In this document: positions 18,546 to 27,100 of the stretch, piece after piece
Layout of the letters: each line of letters starts with the position of its first letter
Numbering within the stretch: position 1 is the stretch's first letter
NCBI GenBank assembly: GCA_943370295.1
Contig: CALRQL020000001.1
Coordinates: 186,001-250,000 of the forward strand
Reading direction: 5' to 3'
From: SB11 sp943370295
GTDB lineage: Bacteria > Bacteroidota > Bacteroidia > UBA8524
DNA: 64,000 bases
Translations under genes and position numbers: made by a program
Notes under the pieces: model-generated
Seen by the model: only the letters and a program-made list of their open reading frames with translations
The model's database searches: none
What the model was told of the DNA's origin: nothing

Positions 18546-20582
18546 TTAGATGAATAATGAAACTGCTATATCAATTAGTTTGATGCCTATAAAGGGGATG
18601 ATTACTCCGCCTAACCCATATACAAGCAAGTTGCGACGCAAAAGGGCCGATGCTCCTATGGGTCGGTAAGCCACCCCGCGCAACGCTAAGGGGATTAGCA
18701 GGGGAATTATTACGGCATTAAATATTACCGCTGAAAGTATGGCACTTTGCGGGCTGTGCAAATTCATAACATTTAGCCCTTGCAGGGCAGGTATTGAAAC
18801 GATAAACAGCGCAGGCACAATGGCAAAGTACTTAGCTACATCATTGGCTATGCTAAAGGTGGTAAGCGTTCCGCGGGTCATTAGCAGTTGTTTACCAATT
18901 TCAACCACCTCAATCAGCTTGGTAGGGTCGTTGTCCAAATCCACCATATTGCCTGCCTCTTTCGCTGCCGATGTGCCGCTATTCATTGCTACCCCAACAT
19001 CTGCTTGTGCAAGTGCAGGAGCATCGTTGGTTCCGTCGCCCATCATGGCTACCAGCTTGCCGCTTTGTTGCTCGTTGCGGATGTATTGCAACTTATCTTC
19101 GGGTTTAGCCTCGGCTATGTAATCGTCAACGCCTGCTTTTTCAGCAATAAATTTGGCTGTAAGCGGGTTGTCGCCGGTTACCATCACCGTTTTCACTCCC
19201 ATTTTGCGCAACCGTTCAAAACGTTCTTTTATGCCGGGTTTGATAATATCTTGTAACTCAACTACGCCCAATACCTGTTCGTTTTCAATCACCACCAAAG
19301 GAGTACCGCCGTTGGATGATATTTGATTTACGAATTGAGTAATTTCTTGCGGGAACACGTTTTCTGCCGCTTCAACTTTGGCTTTAATGGCGTCATACGC
19401 CCCTTTCCTAATACGGGTGCCGTTGGGCAGGTTGATACCGCTGCTTCGGGTTTCGGCGGTAAACTTTACAAATTGTAAGCCTTGTTCGGTTTTTTGTGAA
19501 GCTGGAATTTTAATGCCTTCCGTTTGGGCCAGTTCAATAATGCTTTTTCCTTCGGGGGTGTCATCCGCGATTGAACTGAGTGCGGCAGCAGTTATTAGTA
19601 TGTTTTTATCAATACTGTTAGCTGCATAAAAACGGGTTGCTTTGCGGTTACCAATGGTAATAGTACCTGTTTTATCCAGCAATAAAACATCTACATCGCC
19701 CGCAGTTTCAACTGCTTTGCCCGATTTAGCAATCACGTTGGCGCGTAAAGCCCTGTCCATTCCGGCAATACCTATGGCCGACAGCAACCCACCGATGGTG
19801 GTGGGGATAAGACAAACAAACAAAGCTATATAAGCCGAAATAGGGATATGCGTGCCTGCAAACAGCGCAAAGGGTTGCAAGGTTACACAAACGATAATGA
19901 ACACAAGAGTGAAGCCTGCCAAAAGAATGGTAAGAGCCACTTCGTTGGGTGTTTTCTGGCGACTGGCACCTTCTACCAATGCAATCATTTTATCCAAAAA
20001 CGATTCGCCGGGTTGGGTGGTTACTTCTACTTTTATCTTGTCTGATAGTACTTTAGTTCCGCCTGTTACACTGCTTTTGTCACCACCGGCTTCACGTATC
20101 ACAGGAGCACTTTCGCCAGTAATTGCACTTTCGTCAATGGTGGCAATCCCTTCAATAATCTCACCGTCGGTGGGAATGGTGTCGCCGGTCTCACACACAA
20201 ACACATCTCCTTTTTTCAATTGGCTGGAGGGTACAATTTCTCCGCTTACCAATTTGGCGGGTGTTTCTTCACGGGTTTTACGCAAGGTGTCGGCCTGCGC
20301 TTTTCCTCTTGCTTCGGCAATGGCTTCTGCAAAGTTGGCAAACAGCAGGGTAAGAAATAAGATTAAGAAAACCGTGAAATTATAAGTAAAACTGCCTTGT
20401 GTGCTTTCTCCGGCCAATACCCAACCGCAAACAAAAAGCATAATAATTGTACCTATTTCTACCGTAAACATTACGGGGTTTTTAATCATCAGTTTGGGAT
20501 GCAGCTTTATAAAAGCCTGTTTTATAGCCCCATTTACAAGTTGACCTTGAAATAATGAGGGGTTGGATGTGGTTCTTTTCAT
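18546..20582 (-). CDS. kdpB: K+-transporting P-type ATPase subunit B
   Basis: 678 residues. It carries TGES (155-158), phosphorylated D303 in DKTGT, MVTGDNPLTA and GDGTNDAPALAQADVGVAMNSGT, the full set of P-type ATPase motifs, plus seven membrane helices. It hydrolyses ATP and moves the K+ delivered through KdpA into the cytoplasm under K+ limitation. The start lies 16 nt after kdpA. Confidence 0.98.
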   Translation of the reverse strand: MKRTTSNPSLFQGQLVNGAIKQAFIKLHPKLMIKNPVMFTVEIGTIIMLFVCGWVLAGESTQGSFTYNFTVFLILFLTLLFANFAEAIAEARGKAQADTLRKTREETPAKLVSGEIVPSSQLKKGDVFVCETGDTIPTDGEIIEGIATIDESAITGESAPVIREAGGDKSSVTGGTKVLSDKIKVEVTTQPGESFLDKMIALVEGASRQKTPNEVALTILLAGFTLVFIIVCVTLQPFALFAGTHIPISAYIALFVCLIPTTIGGLLSAIGIAGMDRALRANVIAKSGKAVETAGDVDVLLLDKTGTITIGNRKATRFYAANSIDKNILITAAALSSIADDTPEGKSIIELAQTEGIKIPASQKTEQGLQFVKFTAETRSSGINLPNGTRIRKGAYDAIKAKVEAAENVFPQEITQFVNQISSNGGTPLVVIENEQVLGVVELQDIIKPGIKERFERLRKMGVKTVMVTGDNPLTAKFIAEKAGVDDYIAEAKPEDKLQYIRNEQQSGKLVAMMGDGTNDAPALAQADVGVAMNSGTSAAKEAGNMVDLDNDPTKLIEVVEIGKQLLMTRGTLTTFSIANDVAKYFAIVPALFIVSIPALQGLNVMNLHSPQSAILSAVIFNAVIIPLLIPLALRGVAYRPIGASALLRRNLLVYGLGGVIIPFIGIKLIDIAVSLFI

Positions 20583-20598
20583 GGATGAAATTTTTTGA

Positions 20599-22299
20599 TT
20601 AATACAAATTGAAGTACTCAGCGATGGGGCCTAAGGTAAGTGCGGGGAAGAAGGCCAATGCAGCTATAATAGCTATCACGGCAAACGTCATAAAACCAAA
20701 GGTGGGAGTGTCGGTTTTTAGTGTTCCGGCACTTTCAGGAATGTATTTTTTACTTGCCAAAATACCTGCAATAGCCACCGGGCCTATAATGGGCAGGTAA
20801 CGAGCCAATAGCATCACAATACCTGTTGAGATATTCCAAAACGGTGTGTTATCGCCCAACCCTTCAAATCCGCTACCGTTGTTGGCCGATGACGAGGTAA
20901 ACTCATACAACATCTCACTAAAACCATGAAATCCGGGGTTATTAAGCCAAGCGGTTAATCCTTCGGGGTTGCTTGCAAAAAGGTACGTTGCCAGAGCCGT
21001 ACCCGATAATATCAATAAAGGGTGGAGCAGGGCAATTGCCATTGCTATTTTCATTTCGCGGGCTTCAATTTTTTTACCTAAAAACTCAGGCGTACGACCC
21101 ACCATTAAACCACTTATAAACACTGCTAGTATGATGTATATATAGAAGTTCAAGAAACCTACACCCACGCCGCCATAAAAGCCGTTAATCATCATGCCCA
21201 GCATGGTAAACATACCTGTTAACGGAGTCATGCTGTCGTGCATAGCATTTACAGAGCCGTTTGAAGTACAAGTGGTATTGATGGCCCAATAAGCAGATGC
21301 GGCTGAACCAAAGCGCACTTCCTTGCCCTCCATACTGCCCATGTTTTGCCGGATACCCATTTCTGCTATGGCGGGGTTACCGTTCATTTCACTTACTACT
21401 GAGGGAATCAAAAGGAGTAAGAATCCGGCAGTCATTACCCCGTAAATAGTCCAAGCCAGTTTTTTGCGTTTCAGCACATAGCCAAGGGCAAATACCATTG
21501 CGATAGGAATAAGGAAAAGGCTAGCCGTTTCTATAATGTTGGTAAAGTAATTAGGATTTTCTAACGGGTGGGCTGAGTTTACACCGAAAAAGCCGCCTCC
21601 GTTGGTGCCTAATTGTTTTATAGCTATAAAGGCTGCAGCGGGGCCGCGGCTCACCTGCACGGTATCGCCTTGAAGGGTTGTTACGGTATCTTTACCCTCA
21701 AAAGTCATGGGTACGCCGTTAAATACCAGTAAAATGGCCACTATGAGTGAAAGAGGCAATAATACACGGGTGGCACTGCGAACAAAGAAGCTATAAAAGT
21801 TGCCTAGTTTCTCAGCAGTACGTTCTTTCATGGCGGTAAATACCACACCACAAATGGCTATACCTGTTGCAGCACTTATAAACTGCCACAACATCAGTAT
21901 CAGTTGACCTAAATACGATAAACCGCTTTCGCCAGAATAGTGTTGCAGGTTGGTGTTGGTAATAAAACTAACAGCCGTATTAAATGCCAAATGCCCACTC
22001 ATGGATGGGTTACCGTCAGGGTTGAGAGGTAGCCAAGCCATATTAGTCAGTACCAATAAACAGATAACCAGCCAAACACCGTTAATAGTTAGTAACGCAA
22101 TAAGGTGCTTTTTCCAGCTCATTTCTACGGTAGGGTCTATACCCCCAAGGTTAAAAAACAGATTATCTAATGGGTTAAACACACGGTCTAACCAAGTTTT
22201 TTCATAAGTAAACAGTTTGCCTATGTATCGGCCTAAGGGTATAGCCAATGCCACCACCAAGACATACATAAAAACTATTCCTGTAATCTCAGTATTCAT
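20599..22299 (-). CDS. kdpA: K+-transporting ATPase potassium-binding subunit A
   Basis: 566 residues with ten membrane helices. The four filter-like loops of KdpA are recognisable: FNTAVSFITNTNLQHYSGE, IKQLGTNGGGFFGVNSAHP, INTTCTSNGSVNAM and FTSSSANNGSGFEG. It is the channel-like K+ selectivity subunit. The ATG is 4 nt after the kdpF stop. Confidence 0.98.
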   Translation of the reverse strand: MNTEITGIVFMYVLVVALAIPLGRYIGKLFTYEKTWLDRVFNPLDNLFFNLGGIDPTVEMSWKKHLIALLTINGVWLVICLLVLTNMAWLPLNPDGNPSMSGHLAFNTAVSFITNTNLQHYSGESGLSYLGQLILMLWQFISAATGIAICGVVFTAMKERTAEKLGNFYSFFVRSATRVLLPLSLIVAILLVFNGVPMTFEGKDTVTTLQGDTVQVSRGPAAAFIAIKQLGTNGGGFFGVNSAHPLENPNYFTNIIETASLFLIPIAMVFALGYVLKRKKLAWTIYGVMTAGFLLLLIPSVVSEMNGNPAIAEMGIRQNMGSMEGKEVRFGSAASAYWAINTTCTSNGSVNAMHDSMTPLTGMFTMLGMMINGFYGGVGVGFLNFYIYIILAVFISGLMVGRTPEFLGKKIEAREMKIAMAIALLHPLLILSGTALATYLFASNPEGLTAWLNNPGFHGFSEMLYEFTSSSANNGSGFEGLGDNTPFWNISTGIVMLLARYLPIIGPVAIAGILASKKYIPESAGTLKTDTPTFGFMTFAVIAIIAALAFFPALTLGPIAEYFNLY

Positions 22300-22303
22300 C
22301 GGA

Positions 22304-22381
22304 TTAAAATTTTTCGGGTTTGATAAGTACGTAGCACATGTATGCGAACACGGCGATTGCGATGATGAAAAGTGCTGTCAT
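22304..22381 (-). CDS. kdpF: KdpF small membrane subunit (25 aa)
   Basis: A 25-residue reading frame, ATG at 22381 and TAA at 22304-22306, encodes a single hydrophobic helix (ALFIIAIAVFAYMCYVLI) followed by KPEKF. Position (4 nt before kdpA), length (KdpF is usually 25-30 aa) and the single-TM plus short basic tail all match KdpF, which stabilises the KdpABC complex. Confidence 0.9.
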   Translation of the reverse strand: MTALFIIAIAVFAYMCYVLIKPEKF

Positions 22382-22401
22382 GGATAAATTTTTATCCTGC
22401 T

Positions 22402-22408
22402 GTGCCAA
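22402..22408 (-). promoter_or_regulatory. Possible sigma54 -24 half-element upstream of kdpF
   Basis: On the minus strand TTGGCAC, a perfect -24 half of a sigma54 promoter, stands ~20 nt upstream of the kdpF ATG. The -12 half at the required spacing reads TA instead of GC, so the site is only suggestive. It is listed because the adjacent regulator is of the sigma54-activating type. Confidence 0.25.
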
Positions 22409-22513
22409 AAGGTGTTCCTATTGGTGATTAGTGATTGATGATTAGTTATTAGTTATTTGAATAACAGCACATTAAAGTGATTTAGCTTCTGTTTGATAGT
22501 TGATGAAAACAAA

Positions 22514-22545
22514 ACAACCCTACCAAAACGGTAGGGTTGTTTTTT
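22514..22545. terminator. Bidirectional intrinsic terminator between the regulator gene and kdpF
   Basis: An 11-bp perfect stem (ACAACCCTACC / GGTAGGGTTGT) with a 5-nt loop, an A-run on the left and a T-run on the right, works in either direction. It would end the regulator mRNA and isolate kdpFABC transcription. Confidence 0.75.
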
Positions 22546-22591
22546 CATTTTGGTAGGGTGGTGAGAACGGGTTGAAACCCATTGTTGTTAA

Positions 22592-22635
22592 AATTACAAA
22601 GCACGGAGGACTTAAGTCCTCCGTGCTTTGTAATT
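22592..22635. repeat. Perfect 44-bp palindrome
   Basis: The 22-nt arms 22592-22613 and 22614-22635 are exact reverse complements with no spacer. It lies just downstream of the sigma54-type regulator stop. It lacks a T-run, so it is not a typical terminator; REP-like element or protein-binding site are alternatives. Confidence 0.8.
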
Positions 22636-22667
22636 GCAATAGAATGAGCTTTTAATCTCATTCCATA

Positions 22668-24011
22668 TTAGCCAAGTTTATATTCCTCAATCTTTCGGTA
22701 TAAAGTAGTGAGGCCGATGTTTAACAAACGGGCGGCTTCGGTTTTGTTACCACCAGTATAATTTAATACTTTTTGGATATGGATTTTTTCGGCACTTGCT
22801 AAGTCAAAAGCTGATAGTTGGGCAGCCGAAGTGTTCGTGGTGATTGTCCTCAATTCTGAAGGAAGCGTTTCAACAGTTAGATTATCTCCGTCACTGAGAA
22901 TCACGCTGCGTTCAACAATATTTTTCAATTCCCTGATGTTGCCCGGCCAGTGGTAGTGTTTCAGTACTTCTAAATACTCATTGGTAAGGGTAAGGGGTTT
23001 CTTGTTCGTTTTAGCAGAAAACTGGGAGGCAAAAAACGAGGCGAGAGCCTCAATATCTTCTACCCGTTCGCGCAAGGGAGGCAAACTAATTTCAAACACA
23101 TTCAGCCTAAAATATAAATCGCTCCTAAAATTTCCCTCGTCACTTTCTTTTTTCAAGTCGCGGTTGGTGGCAGCAATTAATCTAAAGTTTACTTTATAAG
23201 TTTTAGTGTCACCTGCCTTTATAAATTCCCCTGTCTCCAGTATTCGCAGCAGCTTTGCCTGCAAATCAAGCGGCATTTCTCCAATCTCATCCAAAAACAA
23301 AGTACCCCCTGCTGCTTCTTCAACTAATCCTTTTTTATCCTTCAATGCACCTGTAAAGGCCCCTTGTTTGTAACCAAACAGCTCGCTTTCAATAATTTCT
23401 TTACCAATGGCACTACAGTTAAGTGCCACAAAGTTTTTGTTATGAAAAGGACTTAGTTGGTGTATGGCTTGTGAAAACACTTCCTTGCCGGTACCTGTTT
23501 CGCCGGTTAGAAGTACAGTAGTGCCCAGCGGTGCTACCTTTTGGGCTAGCGTAATTGCCTCTTTAAATTTTTTAGAAATGCCTGTAATATTATCAAACGA
23601 GTACTTTTCTCCTACCCGTTTTTCAAGCTGGCTTACACGCTTTTGTAACGATGCTTTTTCTATAGCCCTGTGCAGCAATGGTAATATTTTGTCGTTATCG
23701 TCGCCTTTTATCAGGTAGTCAAAAGCTCCGTTTTTTATAGCCCTTACACCATCGGGAATATTTCCGTAGGCCGTTAACAGAATTACCTCGGTTTCAGGAT
23801 ACTTATTTTTTATTTCCGAGGTAAAATCAACTCCGCTGCCGTCGGGTAGTTTCACATCACAAAGCACCACGTCAACAGCATGTTTTTCAAGCTTTTTTAG
23901 TCCCGTTTTAAGGTCGGGTGCTTCAACAACCTCAAAGCCTTCGCCCGCAAGTATTCTTGCAAGTAATGAACGGAGTTTCTCTTCGTCGTCTATTATAAGT
24001 ATCGTATTCAA
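22668..24011 (-). CDS. Sigma54-dependent (NtrC-family) response regulator, putative kdp regulator
   Basis: 447 residues. The receiver domain has D8/D9 and phospho-acceptor D52 (LCDVKLPDGSG). The AAA+ domain has Walker A GETGTGKE, the sigma54-contact loop GAFTGA, Walker B GGTLFLDEIGEM and arginine-finger segment RLIAATNRD. The C-terminus is a Fis-type HTH (GGNKTEAARLLNIGLTTLYRKI). The start is TTG at 24011: a later start would cut off the first strand of the receiver, and no ATG is available. Its place upstream of kdpF suggests that it replaces the OmpR-type KdpE of enterobacteria. The promoter is so close that the mRNA is probably leaderless. Confidence 0.92.
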   Translation of the reverse strand: MNTILIIDDEEKLRSLLARILAGEGFEVVEAPDLKTGLKKLEKHAVDVVLCDVKLPDGSGVDFTSEIKNKYPETEVILLTAYGNIPDGVRAIKNGAFDYLIKGDDNDKILPLLHRAIEKASLQKRVSQLEKRVGEKYSFDNITGISKKFKEAITLAQKVAPLGTTVLLTGETGTGKEVFSQAIHQLSPFHNKNFVALNCSAIGKEIIESELFGYKQGAFTGALKDKKGLVEEAAGGTLFLDEIGEMPLDLQAKLLRILETGEFIKAGDTKTYKVNFRLIAATNRDLKKESDEGNFRSDLYFRLNVFEISLPPLRERVEDIEALASFFASQFSAKTNKKPLTLTNEYLEVLKHYHWPGNIRELKNIVERSVILSDGDNLTVETLPSELRTITTNTSAAQLSAFDLASAEKIHIQKVLNYTGGNKTEAARLLNIGLTTLYRKIEEYKLG

Positions 24012-24018
24012 GCAAGTA

Positions 24019-24048
24019 CAAAGTTATCTCTACTTGGTGGTAAATCAA
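24019..24048 (-). promoter_or_regulatory. Consensus Bacteroidota promoter of the NtrC-type regulator
   Basis: On the minus strand TTG (24046-24048), a 19-nt spacer and TAACTTTG (24019-24026) match the consensus fully. The transcript would start near 24012-24014, directly at the TTG start codon at 24011. Confidence 0.8.
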
Positions 24049-24083
24049 CGTTATGTAGCAGCTTTGATTTGTTTATTGTATAA

Positions 24084-24155
24084 ATGGCTCGATAATCTGC
24101 TTATTTGGACAACAATACCTAAAACACTTTTCTTTGTAAAGAAAGGGTTTTTTGA
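24084..24155 (+). repeat. Dispersed intergenic repeat, copy C, with terminator-like hairpin
   Basis: CGATAATCTGCTT (24090-24102) continues with a conserved stretch and a hairpin (CTTTTCTTT/AAAGAAAGG, ~24127-24146) ending in GGGTTTTTTG. The order and most bases match copy A at 6201-6280. It lies between the regulator start and the end of the next minus-strand gene. Confidence 0.6.
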
Positions 24156-24179
24156 TAGTATGATGTAAATTTTTAATCA

Positions 24180-27100
24180 TCAACGGATTAAAGTAATAGT
24201 GCCGGAAACCGTTTTTATCCGTCGTTCGTTAGATACAAAGCGGATAATATACCCGTACACCCCTTCGGGGACGGCAATCCCTTTATAGTTTCCATCCCAA
24301 CTGCATGGGGTGTTGCAGCCGTTGTTGCAGTTACAATCATAAATAATCTCACCCCAGCGATCGTAAATGCTCATATTGTATGAGCGTGAACCGCTGGTTA
24401 TGGGGGCAAAAACATCGTTAATGCCTCTGCTGCTTATTGGGCTAAAAGCCGTAGGGATAAAAAATGTAAAAGGGTCACTAACTGTAATTCCCGATGTTGC
24501 GGTATCCTTGCAGCCGTTAACACTTGTAGCCACTAAACGTATTACAAACTTTCCTGTATCAAAGAAAGTTTTTTGTACATCGTTATAGTTTGCTTGCTCT
24601 ACACTGTCATCTTCACCTAAAAACCATTTAAAAGTGGTTGCGCCGGTGCTTGAGTTTATAAATGATACTGGCTCTTCTACCAATTTAACTTCGCTGGGTG
24701 ATGTGTAAAATGACGCTGTAGGCAAGGCAAAAACATCAACCGCGTTGCTTAGTAATACTGAATCAGAACAACCGAGGGAATTTTTAACCCTTAAAAATAC
24801 ATTATACATGCCACTTTGTGTTAACTGGAACGTGGCATTTGTTGATTGTGCGGTGTTGTTGAAGCTTGAATTATATATCCGCCAATTATTTTGGGTAGAA
24901 TCATGGTTTTGTGATAAGTCGGTTGCTGTAACTAACAAAGGCAAACATCCACTTGTTGTGTCAATTGAAAATGCAGCTATGGGCGATGGCAATACCTGTG
25001 CAGTTATTGTATCGTTTGCTTGGCGCGCGCAGTTGTCGCTGACATTAATTGTGTATTGGTAGTTGCCTGATGTGGATGGTTGCAGTGCAATATTTTCAGT
25101 AGTATCTGATGGGCTCACCGCGTTACCCTGCCAGCGAATTCGGTAAGTACTTCCGCTACCACCTGTAATTGCGGCAGATAAAAGCAAGGGCTTGCCCAAA
25201 CACAACGTAATGTTTTTGGGGATATTTACGGATATAGGCTGCGGAAGCGTTATTGGAACAACAATGCTATCGCGTTGTGGGGTTGAGCAGTTATCATCAG
25301 CCACCAGCAAAAGATTGAAACTGCTATCGGGCTGAATAACGATGGTTGCAACTGTATCAGTAGTATTATCGGGGTAAATCCATGTGAAGCGATATTTGCT
25401 GCTGTCTCCGCCAGTTGCATTGGCTGTTAATTGTGTGTTTTCCTGATAGCAAAGTAATGTTTTGCCGGATGCCGATACAGTAAGTGGCTGGCGAACATTT
25501 ACATAAACAGTAACGCTATCGGTGTAATTAGTGCAATTATCAGTTAACAAAAGGGTGTAGTAGGAGGGTGTTTGTATGGATGAAACAGTGTAGTTTTGTC
25601 CTCCTACACTCACATTGTCGGGTTGTTTCCAGCTGTATGAATATTGATTGGGCTTGCCTCCGTTTCCATTACCTCTCAGCGTTAATGTTTCTCCAATACA
25701 AACCGTAGTATCTGTAAATGATGTACTTGCCTTAATACTATCTAATAAAGTAACCGTAATAAAAGCACTATCGTTATTTACAGTACAAGCATCACTTAAA
25801 ACAGCTTTATAAACTGTAGTTGTAGTTGGTGTAACTGTTTCAGTAAACCCGTTTCCAACCCAACTGCCATCATCTGCCGTCCACCGTATTTGATAGGTGT
25901 TGCTGTTGCCGCCCGTAGCGGTAGCTCGCAAAGCTGCCGTTCCGCCAACACATAATGTTGTATCAGGGTTTAAAAACACCTCTAAACTGTCTCTTACCGT
26001 TATTGTTACAAACGCGGTGTCAGCAAGGCCATTAAATGAGTTAACAGCAATCACCCTGTAAGTAGTAGTTTGTGTTGGTGAAATGAGCTTTACTTTTCCT
26101 GTGCCAAGGCTATTGTCCCACGTATATGTTATTTGCGAGGTATCGCACGCGTTTACAAATGCCTCAATTACTGTGTTCTGGCCTTTGCATAATATGCTGT
26201 CGGGTGTTGTAGTGACGGTGAAAACATTATCAACCACCACCTTTACAAAAGCTGTGTCTGTCAATGATGAACTGCCGTCAGCCAGTATAACCCTATATGT
26301 AGTATTGCCGGAAGGGGCGGCTATTAAGGTTGATTGTGTGCCTAAAACAACGGAAGTATTTGAGCTATCTGCCCATTGGTAAACGTAATTTGCTGTATCG
26401 CAGCCATTACCAAACGCTCTGAGCAGGGCTGTGTCGCCTCTGCAAATTATGGTATCGGGCGAGGTTGTGACCGTAAGCAGCGTGTCTATTTGAAGTGTAA
26501 ATAAGGCTGTATCGTTTAGCGAAGTGCAACTATCGCCTACTATCAGTCTATAAGCAGTAGTAGTATTGGGTGCAACCGTAATGGTGTCACCCACAGATAA
26601 TACTGTTGTTGAATCTTTTATTTGCCAGCGATACCAATAGGTTGAGTCTCCGCCTGTAACATTTGCAGATAAAAGTACTTGTTGCCCCCTGCAAGTTTGA
26701 CTGATGCCGTTAATAACAGCTTGTAGCGACGGTCTTACTATTACCTTTACATAGTCAGTATCAGTAACTCCACAACCGCTGCTGTCGCTTATAATAATCC
26801 GGTATTCAGCAGTAGTATCAGGTTTAATTAAAGGTTGTCGGTTAGAAGTATCTTTAGCTGATAAGAAGTAGTTTGGTGGGCTCCATAGCCATCTACTACC
26901 GCCTGTTGTTCCTAGTCTTATCTGTTGTCCCTTGCAAATAGTAATATCAGCGCCGGCATTGGCCGTATCTTTACTGAATATTAATAATCTAAGTGTGTCC
27001 CTTCTGAAAAAACTTTGCACCACCGGTTTTGTACTGAGAATCCGTATTCGGTACTTTTCAGTTGTTGCAACGTCAAATAGCGGTAGTATTCCTCTTATGG

